Below, one piece after another: positions 10,665 through 21,268 of a stretch of 64,000 nt of DNA. Position 1 is the first letter of the stretch, and each line of letters starts with the position of its first letter. The notes under the pieces are model-generated. The model saw only the letters and a list, made by a program, of their open reading frames with translations, was not told the origin of the DNA and made no database searches. The translations under genes were made by a program, and so were the position numbers. The DNA comes from Penicillus capitatus (lineage: Eukaryota > Chlorophyta): NCBI GenBank assembly GCA_965649825.1, contig OZ287713.1, forward strand, positions 186,001 through 250,000. Direction: 5' to 3'.

Positions 10665-11150
10665 TCGAAGCTGCACGAGATGGGAGTTTTGAACAGGATT
10701 TTGTTTTTGGCGGCGGAGTATTTGGTTCAATATATTTGCCGGGCTGTATGGTAAGGGCAAGGGCAAGGGATGTACATTGTCTGTGACAAATAAGCATACC
10801 GCTAATTGCGATGCTCTTTCAGGATACCGTTGATGTAAACAGCGGCAGTTGATCTAAACCGCTTATGCCGAGTAAACACCACTATGCCGTCACATCATCA
10901 AACGCACGACAGGAGGAAAACAAGCTTCTGCCGTTTCACATGCCTTTGCGATTCGCACTCTTGTCTGTTTTCCACTCTCTTCCGCATTTCGCGACATTTG
11001 CCGTCGTGCCTTGTGCAGGAATGAAGCCGTCAGCGATCGCCGGATTGGAGAATCGATCATCAGAGATGGATGTCGATTATTGAAGTTGGGAGAATTAAAT
11101 TCAGGCTCAATAGGCTCAATGCTAAACACGTATAAGAAATCTGGTATCGA
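10665..11150. other. Intergenic spacer
   Basis: Nothing persuasive on either strand. Short overlapping frames here lack family similarity and splice logic. Confidence 0.4.
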
Positions 11151-11174
11151 CAGGGCGCATCTTTTTAAGGACGC

Positions 11175-11740
11175 TGCCGTGTGTCTTCTATACAGACGGA
11201 TGCATCTGACTCTTCTGCAAGTCGCGTTCGATCTCATCTGCCAGACGACAGATATCGTCCACCACTCTGCTGTCGAGATCGATGAGCTCTTCGACGAAGC
11301 TTCGGCAGTCGCCAATCATCGCTCGATTCAACTAAAAACCCGAAACGCATCGATCGATCGACAGCGAAACCATCACTTCATAAAAATCGATCCACGCACC
11401 CGTGCCGCTTTATTGATGCATTGCAGTTGCTTCGTAGCAGCTTCCACTGCCGGAGCAACGCGGGCCACACTCTCCTACATTGACACATAGAGCTTCACGG
11501 CAGCTTCGGCGAAGGGCAAGGACTGTGAGGCCTTTCAGCTTCAGTTCGTTGTCCTCGACGATCTGTCTCCCTGCTAATGCGATCGCCACACTGCACGTCT
11601 CTCCTGAAATGCAGAGGCGAGTGACAGTGCCCAGCCAAGTTGCTTTTGTCTACGACCTGCATGAGCGATGCGCGCGTTCTGTTGCGAAATTGCGTCCTTT
11701 TGAGAAGCTCTTCGAAACTTCAGCATTTTCGTCGGAAGGA
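11175..11740 (-). CDS. Probable small multi-exon gene, unrecognised
   Basis: Several minus-strand blocks read as helical, charged protein. One around 11195-11325 has FVEELIDLDSRVVDD and RLADEIERDLQKSQ before a stop. One around 11395-11470 has ESVARVAPAVEAATKQL. They join across a ~70-nt intron with the frame KAAR/LNRAMIG. Further 5', ALAGRQIVEDNELKLKG is followed by a join I could not solve. It shares a short upstream region with the divergent CHCH gene. It may be a small coiled-coil trafficking or kinetochore-type protein; no family recognised. Confidence 0.4.
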
Positions 11741-11742
11741 CG

Positions 11743-12183
11743 ATGGAACACGTAACCATCAGCGTTTCCCGAGCCCTTCTGGAGCAGCTCTCAGGTGTCA
11801 AGAAACCAGCCGCTGAAGAAAAGAAGAAATCGACGGGACCGCGTACAAAATGGGATCGAGACACCGTCAGCTACGTCAAAGAAAACGAAAAAATACGAGC
11901 CGCTCTCAATCGCAGTCGCAAGCTCAACAAACTATTGCTAAAGCGCGAGGATGAGGAGCTGAAGAAGATCGATGCGTTGGCGCAAGAACTCCTTCAGCAC
12001 AAAGCTATGCAGCCGCCATCGCGCGATGCCTGCCACGACCACAGAGAGGCGGTCGAGGCATGTTGCCAAGCACATCCTACAGGCCTCGGGGAATGCGGCA
12101 CGCTGATCGACGCGTACGCGACATGCGCCAATCGTTCGTTCATGCAACGCGTCACAAAGACGACCGTTCAGCAAAGCAATTGA
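11743..12183 (+). CDS. CHCH-domain protein, MICOS Mic19/Mic25-like
   Basis: A 146-aa intronless ORF. Residues ~35-90 are a charged coiled coil. The C-terminus is a twin CX9C (CHCH) domain: C-HDHREAVEA-C, then C-GTLIDAYAT-C, with nine residues between each pair. Such proteins fold in the intermembrane space through Mia40. A coiled coil ahead of the CHCH domain and a hydrophobic N-terminal start (VTISVSRALLEQL) are typical of the Mic19/Mic25 cristae-junction subunits. It converges on SDHB, whose stop lies 48 nt away. Confidence 0.8.
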   Translation: MEHVTISVSRALLEQLSGVKKPAAEEKKKSTGPRTKWDRDTVSYVKENEKIRAALNRSRKLNKLLLKREDEELKKIDALAQELLQHKAMQPPSRDACHDHREAVEACCQAHPTGLGECGTLIDAYATCANRSFMQRVTKTTVQQSN

Positions 12184-12231
12184 CAGACCACCTCGTTTCC
12201 TTTCCATCGTTTCACATGCGCTCTCGTTTTT

Positions 12232-13318
12232 CTAAAGAGGATGTCCATGATGCACAATCTGCTTAAGCTTGGCAATGGCTTTGCCAGGATTGAGTCCCTG
12301 TATGCACAAAAGAGTGAGAAAGGGGGAAGGGAGATGGAAGGTCGTGTACTTTGGGACACACTTGTGAACAGTTCATGATCGTCTTACAGCGGTAGAGCTT
12401 GTAAGCATCATCGAGCTGCTTGATACGTTCATCCGTAAATTCATCGCGACTATCGACGATCCATCTGCACGTCACACATATCTCACTCTTTTGCAAAGGA
12501 TCTGCGCAAAACGGCGTGACCTGTATGCTTGGATGAGAACAGAGGGCCCTAGGTATTTATCGGGATTCCACCAGTAGCTCGGACAACTGGTGCTGCAGCA
12601 GGCGCAGAGAATGCACTCGTACAGCGCATCGAGTTTTTCGCGATCGGCTTTGGTTTGGAAGTACTCTTTACCGTCGATCTTGCCCCTACCGATCATGCCT
12701 CCCATGAAAAGACATACGTCTGCGGGGACGCCGCCTTACGCTTCGGGATTCTTGCGTATGAGATAGGGCTTGATGGATTTGTATTGCGCGTAGAAATGGC
12801 TCATGTCCACGACGAGGTCTTTGACGACATACATGTGTGGTAGTGGCGTCACTTTCGTCGTCTTGGAGACATTCTTGTCGACGCCAGTGAGACAGGCGAG
12901 ACCATTTGTCCCGTCCATATTCATGGCGCATGATCCACAGATGCCTTCCCTACAACGTCGCAGCGTTCGGTCACGTCGCTCCAACGCGCCGCGTACCGGC
13001 ACGAGCGACGTAGTGTCAAAGAAGGATCCTGTTCGTCCTTTATCTTTAGCAGGACATCGAGCATCATCGGTCCGCAGCTGAGCAAAAAACGCGTGAGGAA
13101 GAGCGCCCAGTCGAGGAGACGACGCACTTGTTGATATCGACTTTGTAGGTCTGGTAGTGCGGCTTCGTTCCCGTGTCGGGCGACCAACGGTAGATTTTGA
13201 AGTCTTTGTATAGAGGCGGCTTCTGCGCCGCCGCCGTTGCCATGGCGACGTAAGGTATACCATATGGCGCTTTTGCCAAGAGCTGGGAGAGTCCTGTAAG
13301 CGAACGTAGTTTTTGCAT
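12232..13318 (-). CDS. SDHB: Succinate dehydrogenase iron-sulfur subunit
   Basis: Six exons (13128-13318, 12997-13077, 12740-12949, 12521-12685, 12350-12464, 12232-12297) give 275 aa. The [2Fe-2S] ligands lie in [18 protein letters not shown], and the [4Fe-4S] and [3Fe-4S] ligands in [17 protein letters not shown] and [24 protein letters not shown] marks the first domain and [14 protein letters not shown] the C-terminus. It passes electrons from SDHA to ubiquinone in mitochondrial complex II. The first ~25 residues fit a presequence. Intron 12465-12520 ends ATGTGTGACGTGCAG, a variant of the shared motif. Confidence 0.96.
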
Positions 13319-13435
13319 GACGAACGCAGCGGGACGCGAAGAGCAAAGACGTAAACGTTACGGAATGGACGCTTGGATCAAATCGATCTACACAGGCATG
13401 GACCATTCCCATCGATCAGATCCCATCGTTTTCTT

Positions 13436-13942
13436 TCAGTTCAGCTGAAACATATCTGCCACGTCACATCATCATAAGAGTGAGATAGCTGTCACATCAG
13501 CCTACCGTTGCTCAGAACGAAAGCATTGTCCAATCTGAGAAGGTGAAAGACTTGACTGAATTTCAACGGATAGCTTTCGCCTTCGGGCTGCAAACAAACA
13601 TCCATAGGCACATGAGGAGTCCATAGACGGCCTGACAAGAAGTTGGCCAGTGACAAAGACAAGGAGACCACCCTGAGGGGATGGCTGGTAATCGACTGTC
13701 TGGAGATTATGTTGGGAGGATTTGAAAGCGAGGGAGGTGTATTTTTGACTAATGGCTTGTGGTCCGATAACTTCGACGCCCTGAAATGTCAAACGCGATT
13801 CATCGCGATACAACGGCGCCAACTGGCTACGATCCATGTCGAAGGCTTTGTAGAAACGCTCAACGAATTCCTACAGCGACACAAGGTCACGAACGTCAAG
13901 CTGCTTGTCGACCACGACCCTGACAATCTCATCGGTATTCAT
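13436..13942 (-). CDS. NTF2: Nuclear transport factor 2
   Basis: Four exons (13925-13942, 13637-13870, 13506-13587, 13436-13455) encode 117 aa, the usual NTF2 length. The start MNTDEI is an 18-nt exon. Motifs include EFVERFYKAFDMDRSQLAP, LYRDESRLTFQG and the C-terminal FVLSNDMFQLN. NTF2 carries RanGDP into the nucleus. The last intron (13456-13505) contains two copies of TGATGTGAC, and splicing it restores the conserved SNDMF ending; reading through would stop early. It lies head-to-tail upstream of SDHB. Confidence 0.93.
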
Positions 13943-14015
13943 TCTCGCTCGGGCGACGGAAATTGTCAGCGCAGGGAAGACGGAAATGCAAAATCGTATC
14001 CTCGTCGATGTCGCA

Positions 14016-14501
14016 TTATTCGAACACGCGCGAAAAATGGGAGTCTTCGACGGCGTCTACAAAGTAAACGGCCTGTGCTGCCGCCCTCCGTCGTGACGGC
14101 GCAATGTCTAGTGGCTGATGAAACGCAACAGTGTTTACGTGGCGTTCATCATTGGAGGGGCCTTTGTTGGTGAGCAGGTGCGAGAACAGTCCCGACGATG
14201 GGATCCCAGGCAGAGCATCTTGACGGTGGGATCGTTCTAGGCAATTGATTACACCTTCGACAATCTCTGGAAATGGAACAACAAAGGCGTACGTGTCAGC
14301 TGTGGACGATCTGTTCGGCAAAATGACGACACGTGTGACGGTGTAGAAACTCTTTGAAGATTTGGCGCTAGGGGACGGAGCCCAGGAAGAGTGAACGATG
14401 TGACGTTTGTCACACTTTTTACGCATATGCGTGCGATCCTGAGATAGTGTGATGCGTGGAAGGGTGTTGTGCGATGGATATTGCGAAAAAGATAGTGTCA
14501 C
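14016..14501 (-). CDS. Hypothetical protein, unrecognised
   Basis: An open frame of 161 codons. The block with YTVTRVVILPNRSSTADTYA, FVVPFPEIVEGVINCLERS and SGLFSHLLTNKGP has protein-like hydrophobic spacing. The rest is less convincing, and a GTAAAC in the middle could mark an intron. No family recognised. It lies between NTF2 and the PsbX-like pair. Confidence 0.35.
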   Translation of the reverse strand: MTLSFSQYPSHNTLPRITLSQDRTHMRKKCDKRHIVHSSWAPSPSAKSSKSFYTVTRVVILPNRSSTADTYAFVVPFPEIVEGVINCLERSHRQDALPGIPSSGLFSHLLTNKGPSNDERHVNTVAFHQPLDIAPSRRRAAAQAVYFVDAVEDSHFSRVFE

Positions 14502-14546
14502 TCTGTTTTACAGGATTTGAGTTCCACTCTTTTGCACGGCACTGTC

Positions 14547-14879
14547 TCACGCCCTGCGATTGGCGAGCAAGAACGCCCCAGCCGCCAGGAGCACCGTAAA
14601 CCCCGCGAAGAGACTGTAGATGAAATTGGTCAGACTCGGCTCTACTGCCTCGGCGGCCTGAGCCATCTGCCCCACACCGAACGGCAGTCCAACAGACAGC
14701 AGCAGCACTGACGGAATCGATGACCGTTTCACTTCATCCATCTCCCTCCCCAAGCAACACAACCTCCTGCAGATCTCCATCACCACGGACATCAGAGAGC
14801 AAGGGTCTCGCCTCGAGCATCGTGCACCGGAGACCGGCGCGAGTGGTCTTGACCGAAGAACGGGTCGAAGAGTGAGCAT
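14547..14879 (-). CDS. Single-span thylakoid protein, PsbX-like (small photosystem subunit)
   Basis: The C-terminus is a hydrophobic leader ending QMAQAAEA, a likely lumenal/thylakoid cleavage, then a ~32-residue mature piece VEPSLTNFIYSL...LLANRRA with one membrane span. The PSL-x-NFI-x-SL-x-AG spacing matches PsbX and mirrors the neighbouring plus-strand gene (TPSVEALLKSVVAGG). The upstream part is Arg/Ser-rich, with a possible short intron near 14780. It could be a divergent PsbX copy or another small photosystem subunit; the leader strongly suggests the plastid. The start at 14879 is tentative. Confidence 0.6.
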   Translation of the reverse strand: MLTLRPVLRSRPLAPVSGARCSRRDPCSLMSVVMEICRRLCCLGREMDEVKRSSIPSVLLLSVGLPFGVGQMAQAAEAVEPSLTNFIYSLFAGFTVLLAAGAFLLANRRA

Positions 14880-15073
14880 GGTCGTGTGTCGATCCGCTCG
14901 AGTGGTCGCCGTTGTCGTCATCGGCGCCGTTGTGGTGGATTTCGATGGACTGCGTTTCATCAAGGACATGTTATGTCGCATCTGCGTCATTGAGCATCAG
15001 ATCTCTTATCTGCCTCTTCGTTGCCTTGACTCGTTTACCAACACCCTGTGTCCATTCGCTCTCGACCGTCGCC

Positions 15074-15516
15074 ATGTCTTTCGTCGCATCCACCTCACCC
15101 TCGACGAAACTCACGACCAGCAGGAATGCCTCTTTCGCCGCACCTCGTAAAAATCATTTGCCCTCTCTCGGCATGTCCTCCAGAGCGGACGCTTTTGTTT
15201 TAGTGAGCGTACGGCCTCGGTCGAGAACGGTCCACACGAGACAAACTGTTTGTGCGAGGTACCGCATGAACTTGTGCCGAATCCAGCAGCCGGCCGATCT
15301 GTGTTGCACAGTCAGAAGCATGAGGGGTTGATAGCACCAACAGTGGCGGCGTCCATTGCGGCATCGTTGGTGATACCCGATATCGCAGCGGCCACCACAT
15401 TAACGCCATCCGTCGAAGCACTGCTCAAATCGGTCGTGGCTGGAGGCATCCTTGCTGGTCTGATCCTCGGTGCAGTGACCCTCGTGGCAGGATTTGATCC
15501 CATTACTCGAAAATGA
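15074..15516 (+). CDS. psbX: Photosystem II subunit X, nuclear-encoded (5' exons unresolved)
   Basis: The final exon (from about 15250) encodes a hydrophobic leader (PTVAASIAASLVIPDIAAA) and the mature protein TLTPSVEALLKSV...AGFDPITRK. The single span with the TPS start and a closing FDP-x-xR matches plant PsbX. PsbX sits at the edge of PSII near cytochrome b559 and the QB site. The 5' region holds plausible targeting sequence from about 15074, with an intron near 15147-15190, but I could not fix the join. Its head-to-head neighbour on the minus strand encodes a similar protein. Confidence 0.7.
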
Positions 15517-15793
15517 AGATATCATCTGCCTTGGATCTCTGAATTTTTTGCGGAGGATTTTGGCCGAAGACGTTCGCTCCTGTAACAAGGGGTCTGTCTC
15601 TCTTTTGAATCATCGCCTTTGCGCCAAAGGAATTCTGAACCTTACACAACTCCATCGTCAACCATGCACAAAAAATAAAGAATCAGCCACCACACTCTAT
15701 ACCAATTCACCACCCGTGCGAAAACGGACGATTTTGGTCGTCGTTACATGAATGTCCCATCAACCAAGGGTCACACACAAATGGTGGTCTCCT

Positions 15794-17007
15794 TCATTTG
15801 GCATAGGCACAGCCAAAAGCGAGGGGCAGATCGAGGAGCTTTTTCCATCGCTTAACATAAGCGCGCTTTGTTAAATTGTCGTAGTCGTTCTCCTCGATCG
15901 CATCCAAGATCTGGCTGTAAACAATCAATGCCGTCCAAACAGGCCAGCGTGCATCCTTCTGTAACATCTGCACGCCAACTTCCGCTTCACGATAGTAGGA
16001 ACGTGCGCGTGCGATCTGAAATTTCATGAAGGCTCTCCAACGATCATCAATCTTGCCGTTTGAACGCGAAAACATGCCGCTGAGGATTTCGGATTCGGCG
16101 ATGCCGAATCTATCCAGATCTTCGAGCGGGACATAAATCCTGCCGCGTTGCTGAGCATCTTCTCCAACATCTCGCAGAATATTTGTCAGCTGATTAGCGG
16201 CGCCGAGTGAAAGAGCCGCACGGTAGACCGGTTCCAAGGGTCCCTTATAATCTGGATCAATACCCATGATAGGCGTCGTCATCAATCCAACTGACCCAGC
16301 GACCCGGTAGCAGTACTCATAGAGCTCATCGAATGTCTCATAGCGCATCTTTTCAAGATCCATTCGCATTCCGCCAATCATGTCCTGAAACGGCTGAATG
16401 TTGATGGGATACCTACAGTGACACATGGGTCAGTCCATTGCATACGGTATGTTGTTGTGGAGACGCACGTCGAGACGGCATGACTCAACGCAGCGTCGAG
16501 CAAATCGACAGGGCGTCCTTCGAAGAGAGCCTCGAGACGCTCCTCCCATCGTTTCAGCACTTCAGGTGTGATGCGTGAGGCATTGGGCCCGTCGACCAGT
16601 TCGTCCGTTCTGCGGCACCAGACGTAAACGGCCCATGTCGCACGCGCCTTCTCCGGGACCATCAGCTTCGTGCCCAAGTAGAACGTCTTGGCGTATTCGC
16701 TCGTGATATACTCGCAGCGATTGTAAGCCTCTTTCATGCTTTGACCTGTCCACTTCGACGCGTCGAATGCAGCACCGAGTGGATTCTGCTCTTGGCGGCG
16801 GACGCAGCTGAGCAGGGCGCGCTCCTCTACAGAACGGCTGCTTTGTCGGCGCCTCGTTTCCACAATGGGCGAATCGCCAAAGCCCTTGGATGGAGATTCG
16901 AAATCCGGTGAACGGATCGTCGCCGCATGACATCGGCTGGAACGCAGGATCTTGCTCTGACCCACCTTACTCGCAAAGCAATTCGTGAGAGAAAAGTCGG
17001 CGACCAT
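15794..17007 (-). CDS. PSY: Phytoene synthase
   Basis: Two exons (16469-17007, 15794-16412; 56-nt intron) give 385 aa. It joins two geranylgeranyl diphosphates into phytoene, the entry to carotenoids. The Asp-rich diphosphate-binding motifs are RRTDELVDG and [15 protein letters not shown]; other landmarks are [26 protein letters not shown] and [13 protein letters not shown]. The first ~75 residues are Ser/Arg-rich and fit a plastid leader. I see no clear ER signal peptide from this ATG, so an upstream exon may be missing if the plastid is secondary. Confidence 0.94.
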
Positions 17008-17049
17008 GGCGTTAGCCTTCAAACGATCGTTTGTTATGACAGAGCGATT

Positions 17050-17843
17050 CGGATCTCAATCGTCGACTAATACACCATCCGCCTGATGCGCTGTCATTAG
17101 ATGAAGGCATCATCGATCCCATCATCCTCCTACCTTCAATCTCCTCTTCCCATCAAGACACCCTCTGGAAACGCCTCACACTTTTCTCCAGTCACATCTT
17201 CTGGATCTTATGGCTTTCAGGAAGAGGCCATGAGGCGAGGCGTGTGTTTGTTCGCCATGAAAGGGGTGTTCAGTGTGGAATGCTGTGATGGATCACTCAG
17301 TGACCAGACCACCGTCTCTGAGGGGTCATCTCCCATCGTCACATCACTGCCGAAGATTCGAGGAATTATTCTATGTGTTGTACCTGACATGAGATGTGAC
17401 ATGTGCCCTGTGCCATGTCAGAAACCCAGGTGACATGTTTGTCTCATCGAACCCTAGCATCTAACCTCGAATCCTGACCCGTAGTGTCCAAAGCAATGGG
17501 CGAAGGGATATTCCTGTCGTGGGAATGACGTTTTTTCAGCTATCCCTCACCGAGATCTCGTCTCTGAAGGTGACCGTGCAAAATTCTGAATCCATCTTTT
17601 ACGATCGCGGAGTAAAGAGGCGGTCCGGTGTGGACTAAACGGGGCGCTGGACAAGGGAAAGGGCTTTGGACGTTCGTCAGGCGTAAAGTGTCTACGTGGC
17701 GGGTCTACGGACGCCGTAAACCGTTAACCGGCAACCCTATAAACTTCACGTCTTTCGACCAAATCTGCTTACGGTTTTCATTTTGCGTTTTCTGTTCTGC
17801 TTTTCCATTTCTGTTTCTGCACCGACTCGTGCAACATTCCAAG
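17050..17843. other. Intergenic spacer
   Basis: No supported gene. Around 17380-17440 several GTGACA/TGTCA words form imperfect inverted repeats, resembling the intron motif but not flanked by exons. A promoter for the downstream plus-strand gene is expected near 17750-17840. Confidence 0.4.
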
Positions 17844-19246
17844 ATGAACGTCAAACGATGCGCGCCGAGAACGGAACGGCAAAAGAGTCATCCTCCGGAG
17901 GACTCTGCCGACCGCCACTTGACCGCTGCTGACATGTGGGCGAAGCTCCTTGACCGTTCAGAAAACCTGCTACAAGCCTATCGCGATACGCTCATTCTCT
18001 ACGCGAAGTGGCACAACTTCGCCCGCGACTTTCTGCCAAGGCTTGCCAAGTATACGGCAGCGTGCGAGTGGACGGCAGTCGACGTTCTAAGAGATATGGC
18101 GGCGCAAGAAGACGTACTTGTCGATTATGGAGCGGCTTCAACGCTCCGTGATGTGACGCAAAAACTGGAGAGATACTTCGCTGGGGAGACGACGACACTG
18201 GTCGACAAGAAACGCTGCGTCGAACTTCTGGAGCAGCTGTGCGGTATCATAACGCTGGACCATCCAAGAGAGCATCCCTCGGAGACCTCTATGGAGAATC
18301 GACGTCTGCTCGAAGGCGAGTTCGAACGAGCGGCGACGAAAGTCCGCCTATGGATCTTCCGACTCATGTACTGCTTGGACACATATACCGCACTGGCTGC
18401 AGAGGAAGAAAACGACAAAGATGCAGCAGAGAATGCCGCAGGGGACACAGCGAAAGAGCCAGGCGACGTCGCCACACCAAGTGAGGGCCAGTCGTTTCGG
18501 GCGGTTGCGACGTTGTTGATGATGTCATGTGGTAGGACGCGCGAGAAGCCGTGGGAAAATACCCAATGGAGAAGCCGCCAATGCACGTGTCTTCGAGGAT
18601 AGTGCGCGTCGAGAATCCGATGAGAGTGGGTCGTCCTCTACACACGAGAACAGATGTCGTCCGTGCTACAAACGCACATTGGCTAAATTTACGAAGCTTC
18701 CTGCCATTCAAGCGTGCGTTAGATGGGCCAACTTAGAGGCGCTCGGGACGGTGGAGGCTTTGGAGCGGGAGGCACTTTTGAAAGGCGACGTGGATTCCCT
18801 CCATGACAAGACGTGGGCGGATCTGATGCCATCGGGAGCACCGTGGCCACGCAATCTGGACGAACCGTCGTTCTGTGCGACACCAGGACCTGTCAAAGGA
18901 ACTCGTGTCTCCCGCAATCCTGATGGATCTCCAAGAGATTTCTCCCGTCCCCATGTGTCTGTCTTTGACGATGAAGATGAATGGAATGCCAGAGAAAACG
19001 CACCCCGTAAGCAGAGCCTCTCGCCTCTCGCTGAGCTGACGATTTTGTGCCTTGTGTTCCGCAGGCGAACACTTTGTGGTGCCCTTGACGTCGCGTTACA
19101 CTGTTATGTACAGCAATCCATCGACAACGCGTTGCAAAAAACGTCTCAGGCACTTGAAACGCTCCTTTAGCGATTCGGATCTTGACGATCGACGCGAAGA
19201 CACTGCAAAGAAGCAGAAAACGAAAGTTCGATTTTCGGATTGGTAA
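17844..19246 (+). CDS. Uncharacterised multi-exon, probably nuclear, protein
   Basis: An exon from ATG 17844 to about 18530 is followed by a central exon (about 18600-19006) and a last exon (19065-19246, after a 58-nt intron at 19007-19064). The N-terminal ~170 residues are helical (LDRSENLLQAYRDTLILYAK, RDVTQKLERYFAG). The middle includes CRPCYKRTLAKFTKLP and a Trp/Pro-rich segment (ADLMPSGAPWPRNLDEPSF). The C-terminus is basic, with KKRLRHLKRSFSDSD and KVRFSDW, the latter like a PP1-docking RVxF site. No domain recognised. Confidence 0.6.
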
Positions 19247-19940
19247 AAGGGGCACACTGTACAGTATTCTTCGTGCCTGAGAGGACAACATTTCATTCCT
19301 GTGGGGTTGTTTCTCAGCATGTGCCTTTGTTTCGTCTTGTCTGTCAGTTTTATTTCTGTTCTGGAGGAACAGTGAAGTCTGTCATCCTCCCGACGCATTA
19401 AGACGTTAGCGAGCAACCTCGATATTTTCGCGAGGAGGAAGTATCGAAGTTTCTGCTTCTGTGCGAGCACTTTGGGAGGTTTCCATTTTATTTGTCTTTC
19501 TGTGCCCCTGAGGATTAAATCGATCGCAACAACAGTTGAAACTCTGGACCATCCACACATTCAAGAAGTGGCCAAGGATTCCATTTCTTTGGTTTGATGA
19601 TTGTAGTACAACAACCGTATTAAAGATTCGGGGCTCAGTACGGCTTTCCTGTCGCCGATGCGCTTCGAAATTCGAATCGTTTAGCTTCCATGTAGCTACA
19701 GCTCTCGAAGGATTCGACAGTATCGGCAACAGGCATTGTCCCAAGTAACAAGGTTTGATGCAAAAGCATGTTTCGTGCACGACATGGACTGCGAATTGCT
19801 TACGCACATGACAGGAGTGCATGTCTCGTACGGGACGTTTCTTAGGGTGGCGACAAACGGGTTGAATGCTGTCTAGGTAAGATCAGGTCAGTCAGCACCG
19901 CCTAATCTCAAAGAGTGAGGATAGCGTTAAGGGCGACGTG
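19247..19940. other. Intergenic spacer
   Basis: Nothing I can support. Frames on both strands are short, lack starts in good context and show no family resemblance. Confidence 0.35.
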
Positions 19941-19949
19941 AGCGATGGC

Positions 19950-20640
19950 GTGTTTAAGCGTGAGGTTGTCGTTTCCAGAAGGCGGTGGAGCAAACAATGA
20001 CGAAACGTGGAAGAGCGTCAAGGTGGCTTACCACTGGCCACACAGACGGTCTCTGGCCGCCAAGTTTCGTGTTCGTCCAATCGGAGATCCATTCGACGAA
20101 CGGATCGATTAGGACGCGCATCTGCTGTGTGGAAGGACGGGTAAAACAGTCAGTCGTACACCCTTCAGGCCGGTTTGGCCGTCAGATGTCTGCGAGATTC
20201 CGGGCATCTAGCAGGTGGAGATCATCGCCACCTCTAAGCCAGTCTCGCTCTCCGAAGAGACGACCGAGCAGGTGCGTAAGATAGAAGATGCCTGATTGTG
20301 TTTCTCACTCTTCTGGAAACGTCAGGATTAGAAGAAAGCTCAGAAGCGATCACTTAGTGGCGTCGATGCCTTGCAGGCGACCCTTCGGAAGAAAAGGAAG
20401 GTAATGATCTCTTCCCCCTTTTGTCGTCGTAATTGAGATCTGCCCCGACCCCTGCCCTGTAGCCGATGGTATTGGATTCCAGAGAACAAGACTGGCGCCC
20501 ATACAAAGCCACGGGCGTAACGGATGCGGAGACCGCAGGAGAGCTGAACAGTACTTAGAGAAGCAAGAGTTTCGGACGAAGACGGTACAGACAGAGCGTC
20601 AGAAGGTCCCAAGAAAACACAACCAGCGTTTGACAAGACG
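19950..20640 (-). CDS. Possible multi-exon gene, unrecognised
   Basis: Three minus-strand blocks look coding: about 20380-20540 (ARGFVWAPVLFSGIQ), about 20185-20300 (IFYLTHLLGRLFGERDWL), and about 20035-20130 (MRVLIDPFVEWISDWTNTK). The first join is at or near AATCAG before GCATCTTC, but the second would need an unusual 5' site. The blocks have regular hydrophobic patterning and W/F-rich stretches, suggesting an enzyme or membrane-associated protein. No family assigned; exon order and ends are uncertain. Confidence 0.35.
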
Positions 20641-20684
20641 AACGAACTACACCGTTTGCCTGTTCGCGACGTCTCGAGAAGACA

Positions 20685-21139
20685 CTAGAGTTTCGCTTTT
20701 GGTCGTGCCGCTGCGAGTATTGGCGTCAGTCTCAGCGCCGTCGACACGTCTCCACGCAATTTTAGCTTCCCAAGCATGAACGCCTGGAGACAGACAGACA
20801 CGTGTAACGCGTCGTCTTGTTCGCGACGACGGTCTTTACCGTCTGCGGCGTCATCTTGCCCAGGAGAATCTTGATGAAGTTCTCTTCGGACGCTCGGAGC
20901 TCGACGTCCGCTTCCACATCTGAATCGCCCTTCGTCAGACGCTGGGCATCGTCGAGAAGCTCCAGGGTCCATGTCTCCCCATCGATGTCGAACTTGACGA
21001 TGCACTAAGGAGTCGTCACCCGACGCTGTGAGCCAAAGGGTTTTACTTTGAGACCCTTTGTCAGACTCTCCCCGCGCGAAGCGAGTTCTTTTGTCAACTG
21101 CTCGAACAAAACCTCGATACTGGAGACGCTGTCTTTCAT
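20685..21139 (-). CDS. SCP2 sterol-carrier-domain protein with peroxisomal PTS1
   Basis: Three exons (21047-21139, 20840-21004, 20685-20783) give 118 aa, essentially one SCP2 domain. It runs from CIVKFDIDGETWTLEL, through VELRASEENFIKILLGKMTP, to AFMLGKLKLRGDVSTALRL. The last residues PKAKL end in AKL, a peroxisome targeting signal type 1. SCP2 domains bind fatty acids, acyl-CoAs or sterols and act in peroxisomal lipid handling. The 42-nt first intron is at the small end of the range. It is divergently placed 129 bp from SSRP1. Confidence 0.93.
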
Positions 21140-21268
21140 TAATACGATAGACAGAAAACGCAAGGCGCTCGTGCAACGGTGGTCTGGTGTCTCAATGGGA
21201 TGCAATGCTAGCGAAAGTGCTGTCACATCGCAAGACAAGTTCGTCGCCTTCGGCAACCCTTCGCGCCA
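21140..21268. promoter_or_regulatory. Putative bidirectional promoter between SCP2 and SSRP1
   Basis: Only 129 bp separate the two start codons, so 5' UTRs and core promoters of both genes must lie here or overlap the coding regions. No TATA box is obvious. The call rests on spacing alone. Confidence 0.4.
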
